A stretch of 64,000 nucleotides of DNA from Erwinia rhapontici (GCF_012271765.1 NZ_VRKO01000016.1:62001-126000); one strand, 5' to 3'; positions 10,301 to 18,169 are shown, counted from the first letter of the stretch. Made by a program: numbers and translations. Notes: a model not told the origin generated them from the sequence alone.

Positions 10301-13300
10301 ACAGGCTCTGTCCGGCACTGAAAAAGTGACGGTTAATTCACCCCAGTGGCAGTCGCAGATCCAGTTTGCCCTGCAACAAATGAGTGGTGGGAAAGCCCTG
10401 GACAGCAACGGTCAGCCGCTGGCGACGCTGGCCGATCAGCGCACGAATAACAACAACGGCACTTCGCTGTTTACCAAAAAACCAGCCTCATTGCAGCAGC
10501 CAGTGGCTCAGGGCATCGACACCAGCGCGTGGCCACTGCCCACCGGCAATAACGGCTATTTCGTTCCTGCCAGCGATCCCAAAAGTCCGTATCTGATCGT
10601 CACCAACCCGCAGCTCGACGGGCTGGGCAAGCTGGATCACAACCTGTTTGGCGATCTCAATGCGTTACTGGGCAAACAGCCGGGCAGCGCACCGCAGGAA
10701 ACGCGCAGTGCTTACACCGACCAGAAACAGTTCCTTGGATCGTCCTACCTGTTGGATCGCCTCAATCTTAAGCCTGACTACGACTACCGTCTGCTGGGTG
10801 ATGCGGCCTTTGATACCCGCTATGTCAGCAATGCGCTGCTTAATCAGACCGGCAACCGCTATCTGAACGGAGTGGGTTCCGACCTGGAACAGATGCGTTA
10901 TCTGCTGGATAACGCCGCCAGTGCACAGCAGTCGCTGGGATTAAAATTTGGCGTATCGCTGGATGCAAAACAGGTTGCTGCGCTTGACCACAGCATTGTC
11001 TGGTGGGAAGCGACGCAGATTAACGGCGAAACCGTGATGGTGCCAAAGCTCTACCTGTCGCCGAAGGATATTACCGTCAACAGCGGCAGCGTGATTGCCG
11101 CCAACTCGGTGGAACTCAACGCCGGAACGCTGACCAATAATGGCAGCACACTGGCCGCCAAAACCGATTTGAATATCAACAGCCAAAACAGCATCAGTAA
11201 CCTGAACGCAGGCCTGATTAGCGCTGCCGGGGATATGAACCTCAGTGCGCTGGGCGATATCAACAATATCGGTTCGGCCATCAGTGGCAAAACACTGGCG
11301 CTGGAGAGCCTCGACGGCAGTATTAATAACCAGACGCTGGCCACGCAGTGGAACGCCAGTAGCAAAGGCTGGTTTGGCTCCGGTGCGGCAATGAGCCAGA
11401 CCCAGCTGGGCACAACGGCAACGATGAGCGCACAGCAGGGCGTAACGCTGAAAGCGGGCAAGGATATTACGGTCACCGGCAGCAAGGTGACGGCAGGCGG
11501 CGATCTGAAACTGGATGCGACAGGCGATATTGCTATCAATGCCAATCAGACGTCCAGCAGCAGTCGCTATACCGGGTATGCAGGCAAAAACATCGCCAGC
11601 AGCGGCAAGGTCGACAACGTCGGCAGCAATCTCTCTGCGGGAGGTTCATTAACTCTTAACGCCGGAAACGATCTCAGCGCCACCGCCAGCACCATCAGCG
11701 CGACAAAGGATCTGTCGCTGTCGGCAGGGCACGACCTCAACCTGAACGCAGCAGACACCGCGCAGCGCAGCAGCAAGGGCAAAGGGGAAAACCATGTCAC
11801 CGGTCAGGATCGCACCACGCTGACCAGCGGCAATGACCTGACGCTCAGCGCAGGCCGCGATCTGAACAGCCAGGCGGCAGGCCTGGTGGCCGATAACGAT
11901 GTGACATTACAGGCGGGCAGGGATGTGAATCTGCTGGCGGCCACCACCACTAAAGGTGACAGCTACCGCAGCAGCGAACGTACGGAAATCCACGAAGCGG
12001 TGCGCCAGCAGGGCACGGAGATTGCCAGCGGCGGCAATACTGCGGTGCAGGCGGGGCGGGATATTAACAGTGATGCTGCAACGGTCAAAGCCGACGACCT
12101 TCTTGCACTTCAGGCCGGCCGTGACGTCAATCTGAACAGCGCGCAAGAGAGTGACTACGCCTTTAAAGAAGAAGTCACTACCAAGAAAGGCTTCCTGAAG
12201 AAAACCACGACCCACACCATTAAAGAAAATTACAAGACCACAGCAAAAGGAACGCAGCTGACGGGCGATGCGATTTCTGTGGTGGCAGGACATGATGTCA
12301 CTGCAACGGGTGCAGCTATTGGCGCGGAAAGCAGCGTCACGCTTCAGGCGGGTAATGATGTTAACGTGCTGGCTGCCACTGAGAGAGCATCGACCTACAG
12401 TCTGCACGAAGTGAAAAAAAGCGGGCTGATGGGCGGCGGCCTCAGTATTGGCTATGGCAAACAGTCGGCGAAAACGGAATACAACGGGGCAAAAGTCACC
12501 CAGAGCGATGCACGAAGCCTGGTGGGGGCCTCTGCCGGTAATGTCATTATTGTTGCCGGGAATAATGCGACGGTGAAAGGCAGTGATGTCCTTGCTGCAC
12601 GTGCTGCTGACGACATCACACGGGCCACCGGGCATATCGACATTACCGGGGCCAACATCGCCATTATCTCTGGCGAGGACCGCATCCGTGAAAGTCTGTC
12701 TCAGACAGTAAAAAGCAGCGGCTTTGGTCTGACATTAACCGGCACGCCGCTGGATACCGTGCGTAACCTGCGCGATATCGTCACTTCCTCCGGTAATGGC
12801 TTCCAGAAGGTGAAAGCGTTCAGTACTGAAACGGGGGCTTCCCTGGGAGACACCGCCCAGGTGGGACTGAGCTACACCCGGTCCTCAGCCAACAGCCAGC
12901 AAAGCAGCGACAGCGTTTACCAGAGTGGCAGCCAGCTGACGGCCGCCGGAAATACCCAGCTGCATGCCACAGGCAAAGAGAATAAGGCGGGCAGCGGCAA
13001 CCTCCTGGTGGCGGGCAGCAGCATCAGCGCCGGGGAAGATGCCATTCTTGAGGCGAAAAATCAGCTCAGCGTTGTGGCCTCAACAGACAGCCAGAAGGTC
13101 AATAGCAGCAGTAAAAGCAGCAACTGGAGTGTGACCACAGATATGTCTACCCCGGGTGCCATGACGCGCCTGGTGGGTGGCACACCCAATCACGGGACTC
13201 AGGTCACGCCGGTTGGCGTACAAAAAGACAGCAACAAAAGTGACGGCACGTATCTGACGCAGAATGCTTCATCCGTGACGGGTAACCATGTGGCGTTGGC

Positions 13301-16300
13301 CAGCAGTGAGGGCAATATTCTGCTGGCGGGCAGCACACTAACCGGTAGCCGGGGCGTCAGCGTGCTGGCGACCAAAGGCCAGGTGACGGCGACCAGCGGT
13401 GAAAACTCACAGGTTGAGAAAGCCAGCGGCAGCAGCAGTACTCTCGGATCGCTGGGCAGTGATGGCTACAGCGGCACGCTTGGCTGGGGGCAGTCAGCCT
13501 GGCAGCAGGCGAGCCGCGGTAAACAACAAAGCGTGGTGCGCAGCGCTATCGTCAGCGACCAGGGTGACGTTACGATAGCGTCAGCGGGTGACACGGCGCT
13601 GAACGGCAGCGATGTGTATGCCGGTAACAACCTGAAGGTGAACGGTCAGAATATCGTGCTGGGCAGTTCACAGGACAGCACCAACAGCAGTAGCAACAGT
13701 AAATCCGCGCAGTACGGGATTACTACATCAGTGTCGGGTTATGCCGTTACCCTGGCGCAGGCAGCGGAAAAAATGACTAATAGCCTGTCAGGCAGCGACG
13801 ACCCGCGCCTGCGGGCTATCTATGCCGCACAGGCAGCGTTAACCATCGCCTCCACCGTTACGCAAAATACGGCTGCCTTAAAGGTGACGGTGAAAACAAC
13901 GGTGGGCAGTAGCCACCAGTCGCAGCAGTCAGAACAGGTCGCACAGCAGGGGACGGTACTGAAGGCGGTGCAGGATGTGACGCTGACTGCCGATCAGGAT
14001 ATCAGTGGTCAGGGAGTGCAGGTGGCAGGTAAAAACGTCACGCTGGATGCAGGGCGCGATATTGCCCTGAGTTCTGCCCAGGACATCTATTCACAACAGT
14101 CAAAAAGCGGCGGTAATCAGTACGGTGCGGGCGTCGGCCTGGGCGGTGGCGGTGGTCAAAACGGTTTCACCATCGAACTTTCTGCCAGCCAGAGTAGCGC
14201 CAAAGCCGATGGCAGTGGCCTGACGCACCATAACAGCGTGGTGGATGCCAGCGACAAGCTGGTGGTCAACAGCGGTCGGGATATCGTCCTGAAAGGCAGC
14301 AACCTCTCGGGTAACCAGGTGGAGGTTAATGCCGGGCGCGACCTGCTGATCGCCAGCCAGCAGGATAAGGCTAACTACGACAGTAAAGACAGCTCATCCG
14401 GTTTTAGTGCCAGCATTTGTGTTCCGCCTATCTGTGCGGGTACGACCGTTCAGGGCAGTGCCAATATCAGTGGCAGCCAGCTGTATAACAACTATGCCTC
14501 GGTACAGCAGCAGAGCGGCATTGCAGCAGGCAGCGGCGGCTACAATGTATTTGTCGGCAACCATACCCAACTGGATGGCGCAATCATTGCTTCGACGGCC
14601 GATGCCGATAAAAATCACCTTAGTACCGGTACGCTGGGCTGGAGCAGCATTGATAATGTGGCGAAGCAGTCAGCCACCGGTTTTAACGTTGCAGGGGGGA
14701 CAGAAGGCCCGCCGGCCGCCGGACTCCAGCAGGTCAAAGACAGCGCCAGCTCTACTACCATCAGCGCGATATCGCCGGGCACTATCGAGATCCGTGATGC
14801 TGCCCAGCAGAAACAGGATATTGAGACCTTAAGCCGCGATACGGCCAACGCTAACGCCGCGCTGGAAAATACCTTCGATGCGCAGAAGATGAGGGACCAT
14901 CTGGCCGTGCAGCGTGAGATGGCGGCGCTGGGGCAGCAGGCAATAGGCTATGCCAGCACAATACTTACCGAGAAGGCAAAAGAGGAGGCCAAAGCCGCTG
15001 CACTGGCCAGGCTTTCCGCTAATCCGGCTAACAAAGACCTGACTGCCGCTGAATTGACAGCGAAGGTACTTAATTCTGACGAGTATAAGCAGGCAGAAGC
15101 CAAATACGGCATCGGTTCCAACTTCCAGATTGGCGCTAATGCCATCGTTGGTGCGCTGTCTGCTCTGGCAGGCGGCAACGCAGGCGGCGCACTGGCCGCC
15201 GCCAGCGGGCCGCTGCTGGCTCAGGTGATTAAGCAGGCTTCTGGCGATAACGAAGCAATGCGCGTGGTGCTGCACACTGCGATCTCCGGGCTGCTGGCCC
15301 AGGCGCAGGGCGGCAGTGCGATTGGCGGTGCCGCCGGTGGTCTGGTCTCTTCGGTTGGTGCGGAACCGCTTAGCCAGCTGTTGTATGGCAAAAGTGCCAC
15401 TCTGTTGACGCAGGAGCAGAAAGAGCTGGTCGCCAACCTCGCCACGCTGGCCGGTATGGGCGCGGGTGCAGCGGTGGGCGGCTCTACTGGCGCAGGGAGC
15501 GGCGGTGCAGCGGCGAAGGTTGAGGTGGAGAATAACTATCTGAGTGATAAGGACATTAAGGCCTTCACTGAGAAGTATGCTGCTGCCAAGACTGATGTTG
15601 AGAAAGAACAACTTGTTACAGATCTTAAAAAGCTGGATGCGGATCAACAAAAGCAGGCGTTATCTACAGGGATATCGATAGCAGATCAGAAAACCGAACT
15701 GGAAAAACTGAAGCAACTTGCAATGTCCCCAGACTGCACGGGGCAATGTCGCGAACTGGCGAATTACTCGATATCACAACTTGAGCCAGTGGTGAATAAC
15801 ATACAATTGCATAAGAACAATTTGACAAAAGCGGTGCTTGCGTCAACGATCATTGCATTGACGTTAGAGCAATCAGGGAAAGTTGGCGAGAAAGCACCTG
15901 CAACGGGAACGACCAGCGCAGGCAAATCGACCTCTGCTATTGATGATATTGTTAAGGGTGAAGGTCAAGCGGCAAAAGGGTCGACGGATTCTCCAATTGG
16001 CCAGCAGACTAAATTAACGCCTGAAATTGAAACTAAAATACTAGCGGGACAAAGGATTGATGGATCGAATAGGATAATAGGAGGGCATTCCCCTAATATT
16101 AATGATGCTAATCCTAAATATGCTGTGGAAACAATAAAGGTTAATGCAGATGGAACCCGAACTGTAAAATATACAACGCAATTTGAAGATGGGAAATTAT
16201 CAAAAATAAAAACTAGCACCTTATTCCCTGAGGGCTGGTCAGATAAAATCATCATTGATTCCATCAGTAAGGTTGGAAATACCACTGCTATAGGTAAGAG

Positions 16301-16436
16301 GGCTACAACAGGAGAAACTCTTTATCGAGGAACTGTTAATGGAGTGGAAATTGATGTAATAAAAAAAGGTAATGAAATTACCGCAGGGTATCCAGTTGGA
16401 GGAAAACCAACACCTGGTTTTAACCCTTTAAAATGA
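4350..16436 (+). CDS. cdiA: CdiA contact-dependent inhibition effector with EndoU-like nuclease tip
   Basis: Giant two-partner-secretion exoprotein of 4028 residues, exported through CdiB to deliver its C-terminal toxin to neighbouring cells. Order seen: signal peptide (about 1-35); TPS domain with NPNL (101-104) and NPYGI (142-146); long FHA-1 repeat filament to about 1760; a Cys-containing, compositionally distinct putative receptor-binding segment (about 1760-2000); a tyrosine/proline-rich segment (about 2065-2235) like the YP domain; FHA-2 repeats to about 3500; pretoxin domain ending in VENN at 3726-3729; then a 299-residue toxin region. The last about 130 residues carry GGHS (His3913), STLFPEGWS (3956-3964) and TAGYP (Tyr4014), which I recognise as an EndoU-type RNase pattern. 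Base composition turns AT-rich after about 15540, marking the exchangeable tip. The stop overlaps the next start (ATGA). That the filament is CdiA is near certain; the EndoU assignment is about 0.7. Confidence 0.93.
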   Translation: MDNHQQPVRRSQRLLSYLICTLIAGQPLLPAVAAAITPVTPGSQMDKAANGVPVLNIATPNQAGISHNQFSDYNVGKPGLILNNATDRLTQTQLGGLIQNNPNLKAGKEARGIINEVVGGNRSQLQGFTEVAGKAANVMVVNPYGITCNGCGFINTPQVTLTTGKPTFDSQGNVSSLAVSKGTIIVEGQGLNASQSDALSIIARATEINADIHARDLTVIAGSNRVDAQGKVTAQGSQDPQPSVAVDTGALGGMYANRIRLVSSDKGVGVNLGNLNARQGDIILDASGKLTVNNSLASGALSVRAVTVALSGDHKAGGDITVSSDGDVALKNAALVSDRDVIINAGKTGALESGKLTAGRDIQLSGDALTLDSASQANAAGDIRATATTLLSQQGQMTAGQDLTLNADALDNRGALNASRNLSARAITQRNSGTMQSSGDLTVSGSQLKNQGKMLSGGSLTLTGDRLEQNGTLSAKTQASLTLSDRLTQGAQGEILSDGLLSMRAGQLEQQGLLSGDRGVYFSGDGLNQQQGARITSQQAIDLQADQMQLGGEVNADGDLTLNAGTLTTQSTAQVQSGGNLKLAAQQATLNGTHAARGDLIVNATTLNHNGKSNAARIALTADSLNNHGTLVAPELSLSTQHLTNGGLLDGSRSLQLQTDLFDNLQGATLHSAGDLALSPARLNNAGLIASDGDLTLSGDSLFNRGEINAHNLSADYLDLHNQQGGLLLAQGQLTTVSQSLDNAGQMAAATLHVSGDRIENSGTLQGNDSLALKAHTITSQGDMVSHGALSIDGDSLNNGGALQGAVLALTLVQQFANQQGAEVNATRSLAIDAAKVVNDGQMVTPALTLNSASLVNRGWMQGDNTLVVNSATIDNLAGGTLVSGDRAELTSTTLNNGGQLQAGHLVLSSTNLNNSGTLLMNHLGELTVAQTLTNSGLLQANRALTLGTRQLVNTASGALIDSGGLTLTLDSLRNDGLLQISEALDVTARELNNQGQLLAGRTLALNATSLINGGLMQGDERLTLDSTSLDNSGQIRSLADGKVSADSLLNTGKITAQDLALSGNVLRNSGLWQGNQHLGVTAGQLTQSASGQTLSGGMLELSSHTLTTDGTLQGAQVSVTAQSWQHLGTAIGSAGISAQVGDTLANTGEILSQGGIQLDAATLNNTGKLLGEDAVTLRATGFTNQGAVQGSTLAVDAATLTNNGTLVGLQALTLGSLPAAVARMALAATPAVQRIYSGSGKLLTQGTLRINGDSLSNDGIWQAQDIVANARTLSNQGRIQSADSLELQLSDTLTSAANSQIGAQGEALLHAATLSNQGQWTAKNLALTADALDNQGTISGVDNLTLGLTGVLKQQQAGSLLSGGALGVNATSIENAGRIQGNTLAMNGSTLENSGRLQGDNGLTLVLGDRLTNHQNGILFSQQALTLQAAQMTNDGVIQGGKQTRLDITGTAQNNGKLLFSDDLTFNASQLNNGGWLQATDLLLKAAQVENTGTLLAQQQGAFTGNSLINQGSVQGDRLTVNYQQLNNSGTVLGNQQLDVTAANVEQQGGGKLLSGGNLTLKANQLSPTGQLVALGDVTATLANAFTHRGTLAAGNQLTVTSNGAIDNQGVMQGQGVNLSAGAVLTNNGKITTGTRTSTLSGSQINLNDAGSVQGGGDISLTSRGDINIAGFTGTSGSLTLTAPGSIINTALLYAGQDMRLQANSIRNQRGDILADNNLWMQRDAAGNANSEIINTSGTIETRNGDITMATAHLLNQRDGLTWTEKVTNYYPANSGTITLRLTPDMLEYYSIEKCSGGHHGNCSYESGARPLTENMQQRVLVSEKQVTASASGGVARIASGKDLSINAVKLENKASSLLANRNIQLRGNSLDNNSIENGIMQTWQTYKCGGSSWTETCSSRVDNSRSSVNFIYTLMGGPTIENLATGSALRAVIQAGGALTASFTSNVSNTTTRANTGTITSTLAKPVLNTLSQQGIGSTVQQQALSGTEKVTVNSPQWQSQIQFALQQMSGGKALDSNGQPLATLADQRTNNNNGTSLFTKKPASLQQPVAQGIDTSAWPLPTGNNGYFVPASDPKSPYLIVTNPQLDGLGKLDHNLFGDLNALLGKQPGSAPQETRSAYTDQKQFLGSSYLLDRLNLKPDYDYRLLGDAAFDTRYVSNALLNQTGNRYLNGVGSDLEQMRYLLDNAASAQQSLGLKFGVSLDAKQVAALDHSIVWWEATQINGETVMVPKLYLSPKDITVNSGSVIAANSVELNAGTLTNNGSTLAAKTDLNINSQNSISNLNAGLISAAGDMNLSALGDINNIGSAISGKTLALESLDGSINNQTLATQWNASSKGWFGSGAAMSQTQLGTTATMSAQQGVTLKAGKDITVTGSKVTAGGDLKLDATGDIAINANQTSSSSRYTGYAGKNIASSGKVDNVGSNLSAGGSLTLNAGNDLSATASTISATKDLSLSAGHDLNLNAADTAQRSSKGKGENHVTGQDRTTLTSGNDLTLSAGRDLNSQAAGLVADNDVTLQAGRDVNLLAATTTKGDSYRSSERTEIHEAVRQQGTEIASGGNTAVQAGRDINSDAATVKADDLLALQAGRDVNLNSAQESDYAFKEEVTTKKGFLKKTTTHTIKENYKTTAKGTQLTGDAISVVAGHDVTATGAAIGAESSVTLQAGNDVNVLAATERASTYSLHEVKKSGLMGGGLSIGYGKQSAKTEYNGAKVTQSDARSLVGASAGNVIIVAGNNATVKGSDVLAARAADDITRATGHIDITGANIAIISGEDRIRESLSQTVKSSGFGLTLTGTPLDTVRNLRDIVTSSGNGFQKVKAFSTETGASLGDTAQVGLSYTRSSANSQQSSDSVYQSGSQLTAAGNTQLHATGKENKAGSGNLLVAGSSISAGEDAILEAKNQLSVVASTDSQKVNSSSKSSNWSVTTDMSTPGAMTRLVGGTPNHGTQVTPVGVQKDSNKSDGTYLTQNASSVTGNHVALASSEGNILLAGSTLTGSRGVSVLATKGQVTATSGENSQVEKASGSSSTLGSLGSDGYSGTLGWGQSAWQQASRGKQQSVVRSAIVSDQGDVTIASAGDTALNGSDVYAGNNLKVNGQNIVLGSSQDSTNSSSNSKSAQYGITTSVSGYAVTLAQAAEKMTNSLSGSDDPRLRAIYAAQAALTIASTVTQNTAALKVTVKTTVGSSHQSQQSEQVAQQGTVLKAVQDVTLTADQDISGQGVQVAGKNVTLDAGRDIALSSAQDIYSQQSKSGGNQYGAGVGLGGGGGQNGFTIELSASQSSAKADGSGLTHHNSVVDASDKLVVNSGRDIVLKGSNLSGNQVEVNAGRDLLIASQQDKANYDSKDSSSGFSASICVPPICAGTTVQGSANISGSQLYNNYASVQQQSGIAAGSGGYNVFVGNHTQLDGAIIASTADADKNHLSTGTLGWSSIDNVAKQSATGFNVAGGTEGPPAAGLQQVKDSASSTTISAISPGTIEIRDAAQQKQDIETLSRDTANANAALENTFDAQKMRDHLAVQREMAALGQQAIGYASTILTEKAKEEAKAAALARLSANPANKDLTAAELTAKVLNSDEYKQAEAKYGIGSNFQIGANAIVGALSALAGGNAGGALAAASGPLLAQVIKQASGDNEAMRVVLHTAISGLLAQAQGGSAIGGAAGGLVSSVGAEPLSQLLYGKSATLLTQEQKELVANLATLAGMGAGAAVGGSTGAGSGGAAAKVEVENNYLSDKDIKAFTEKYAAAKTDVEKEQLVTDLKKLDADQQKQALSTGISIADQKTELEKLKQLAMSPDCTGQCRELANYSISQLEPVVNNIQLHKNNLTKAVLASTIIALTLEQSGKVGEKAPATGTTSAGKSTSAIDDIVKGEGQAAKGSTDSPIGQQTKLTPEIETKILAGQRIDGSNRIIGGHSPNINDANPKYAVETIKVNADGTRTVKYTTQFEDGKLSKIKTSTLFPEGWSDKIIIDSISKVGNTTAIGKRATTGETLYRGTVNGVEIDVIKKGNEITAGYPVGGKPTPGFNPLK

Positions 16437-16867
16437 AAGAGATATTAGATATGTATAATAAATTTGAAGTTTGTATATTTGATTTTAGTCACGAGAGTGA
16501 ACCTGGTGATTATTGGTATGACTGTGCTATTGTAGAAGCAACTGAAATACTAAAGGAATTTAATGATGATGACTGGGAGGTGTTATTAAAACGGCTAGAG
16601 CTTAAATCGTTGTTTTGGAAAAAAAGACTTGTAGAATGTTTGGGTGACTTACACAACCCATATGAACTGGAGGTAATTTTACATCTTATTAATATAGATG
16701 ATGAAGATCTGTTTGTTACATGTATTGATTCATTAAGATTTTTAAATTTATCAGTATTAAGTAAATCTAAAAAAGAGAAATTTTTATCTCTCGTAAAACC
16801 TCTATCAGAAAAAGCTTCCCCGCCAATAAAAAAAATATTAGAAGAATTTTTTAAAAAAAATAGCTAA
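16433..16867 (+). CDS. cdiI: Probable CdiI immunity protein (cognate to the EndoU-like tip)
   Basis: Position makes this the cognate immunity gene: its first ATG overlaps the cdiA stop (ATGA at 16433-16436) and it shares the low GC of the toxin tip. The 144-residue product is cytosolic, without signal or membrane segments, acidic at the start and Lys-rich at the end. It looks all-helical with short repeated helix pairs (WEVLLKRLELKSLFWKKRLVE, LHNPYELEVILHLINIDDED), suggestive of a HEAT-like fold. A second ATG at 16451 has a better-placed AAAGAG ribosome site and would give 138 residues. I do not recognise a named immunity family, so the function rests on context. Confidence 0.8.
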   Translation: MKEILDMYNKFEVCIFDFSHESEPGDYWYDCAIVEATEILKEFNDDDWEVLLKRLELKSLFWKKRLVECLGDLHNPYELEVILHLINIDDEDLFVTCIDSLRFLNLSVLSKSKKEKFLSLVKPLSEKASPPIKKILEEFFKKNS

Positions 16868-16877
16868 ATTAGTTAAT

Positions 16878-16907
16878 CCCCACTTAGTCAGTGGGGAGCT
16901 CATTTTT
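16878..16907 (+). terminator. Terminator after cdiBAI
   Basis: CCCCAC (16878-16883) pairs with GTGGGG (16891-16896) across a 7-base loop, followed after a short gap by five T residues. It lies 10 bases beyond the cdiI stop and would end the cdiBAI transcript. Confidence 0.7.
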
Positions 16908-16912
16908 AGCCG

Positions 16913-17146
16913 TCAGAACTTAATCTCAGTCTCAATTACCAACCATGCCCGTTCATTGGTGACGGTGGCCGACTGGCCGGTGGTGAAGCCCAGTTGATCC
17001 AGCCAGCGGCCCTTGATAAGAAACTGTGGATACGGGTTAGGCTGCCCGGGGTTAGGCACATAACCCACTGTATAATAACTCATTTGGGATTATTTAACCT
17101 AGATTGTGCTTGTAATGGGGTCGGACTTACAATTGCGCTTAGCCAT
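16913..17146 (-). pseudogene. SymE-family toxin pseudogene with two in-frame stops
   Basis: On the minus strand an ATG at 17146 opens a frame reading MAKRNCKSDPITSTI, then TAG, two codons, TAA, two codons, and continues in the same frame from an ATG at 17083 as MSYYTVGYVPNPGQPNPYP, then LIKGRWLDQLGFTTGQ and LVIETEIKF to a TGA at 16913. The second part is the conserved core of the SymE family (RNA-targeting SOS-associated toxins of AbrB-like fold), and the first part matches the usual start of SymE-like proteins found in CDI and Rhs loci. Without the two stops the product would be 77 residues. A 56-residue product from 17083 is possible but has no clear ribosome site. The GC-rich, E. coli-like codon use differs from the AT-rich genes on both sides. 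I judge it a decayed gene. Confidence 0.75.
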
Positions 17147-17221
17147 AGTAGTGGAGAATAATGTACTGAGTGTGCAGGAAAACCAGGACTGTAGTGGCAT
17201 ACTGAATAAGTAGGATTTATT

Positions 17222-17692
17222 ATGTCAAATGATGTTTGTGGATACTTAGAACCAGCCTTAGGCTTTAACGAAATGGTTTCATTGATGGAGTATATTGAAA
17301 ATAGTCAACTTAATATTCGGCCAATCAAGGCCGGAGAGCTATTCAACTACCCATCGGAATTTTTTCCAAAAGATGCTTTTTTCCTATTCGATATTGCGGA
17401 TTGCCATGGGGCAATTAATGCAACCTATTTAATTGACTATGATCAATATGATCCTGACTCGTCAGACATAGGTTTTCCTGGAGATCCCAAAGAACGATTA
17501 AATATTCTCCTGGATACGCTGGTCGATATGATAAAGCTAACCAATGCTGAAAAAATGGTGGTTGCAATGACGGAATGTAACCAAATCGAAACCATCAAAA
17601 AGATAACATTATCTGAGCTGTATGATGTCATTCATGCGGATTTTGAGAAATATCAGGCCCCTCCAGATACGCTTTATGAGATTACGGTTTAG
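17222..17692 (+). CDS. Small acidic protein, possible orphan immunity protein
   Basis: Unrecognised 156-residue cytosolic protein with no signal or membrane segment. It has many Asp, Glu and Ile, a central run with several acidic residues (DYDQYDPDSSD) and a helical-looking C-terminal half. Start ATG 17222 has AGGA 7 bases upstream. It stands alone in the AT-rich stretch behind cdiBAI, where orphan toxin-immunity modules accumulate, and no intact toxin frame precedes it, so an orphan immunity role is inferred from position only. Confidence 0.6.
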   Translation: MSNDVCGYLEPALGFNEMVSLMEYIENSQLNIRPIKAGELFNYPSEFFPKDAFFLFDIADCHGAINATYLIDYDQYDPDSSDIGFPGDPKERLNILLDTLVDMIKLTNAEKMVVAMTECNQIETIKKITLSELYDVIHADFEKYQAPPDTLYEITV

Positions 17693-17736
17693 TTCATGTT
17701 CTGCCGAACTCAAAATTTATTCGATGTGATTTTTAA

Positions 17737-17858
17737 ATAGTCAATCACCCCGGCCCTTTAAGCCGGGATGAGCCTGTTCCAACCCCAGAACCTCGTGGAC
17801 CTGATCTCTTCACTTTGTTCAGTACCGGCGTAAAGTGGGGTTTCCGGCCTTTCTTTCC
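17737..17858 (+). other. Stop-free Pro-rich stretch, possible toxin-junction remnant
   Basis: This part of the 200-base gap between the two small genes is open for about 40 codons and reads PVPTPEPRGPDLFTLFSTGVKW in part. It has no start codon and lies directly upstream of the YrhB-like gene. Such Pro-rich linkers occur before the C-terminal domains of polymorphic toxins, so it could be the last trace of the toxin once paired with that gene. Evidence is weak. A CCCGGC/GCCGGG hairpin (about 17749-17767) also lies here. Confidence 0.25.
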
Positions 17859-17890
17859 CTGAACACATTCCAGTTATTGAGGACGAATTA

Positions 17891-18169
17891 ATGGTTAGTT
17901 ATGAAGAGGCTGTAGAAAAAGCGACAGAATATCTAAAAGATACTGATATTCCGGTTGTTATTACCCTGCATGGACGTTTTTCTGAAGGGTGGTTTTTTTG
18001 TTTTCAATCTCGAGAATACCTTGAAACTGGGGAGTTTTCTGCGCAGCTCGCAGGTAATTCGCCATTTATAGTTGATAAGGATACGGGTGATGTACATGAA
18101 CTTGGAACTGCATATCCTATTGAAAAGTATTTACAAGATTATGAAGAAAAGAAAAATGCTCTGAGTTAG
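17891..18169 (+). CDS. YrhB/Imm35-like immunity protein
   Basis: 92-residue cytosolic protein closely resembling E. coli YrhB, whose family (Imm35) is found as immunity proteins next to polymorphic toxins. Recognisable blocks are MVSYEEAVEKATEYL, PVVITLHGRFSEGWFFCF, REYLETGE, AQLAGNSPFIVDKDTG and the C-terminal PIEKYLQDYE. The start at 17891 has GAGGA about 8 bases upstream. No intact toxin gene precedes it, so it appears to be an orphan immunity gene kept in the CDI island, possibly protecting against the same toxin delivered by relatives. Confidence 0.8.
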   Translation: MVSYEEAVEKATEYLKDTDIPVVITLHGRFSEGWFFCFQSREYLETGEFSAQLAGNSPFIVDKDTGDVHELGTAYPIEKYLQDYEEKKNALS

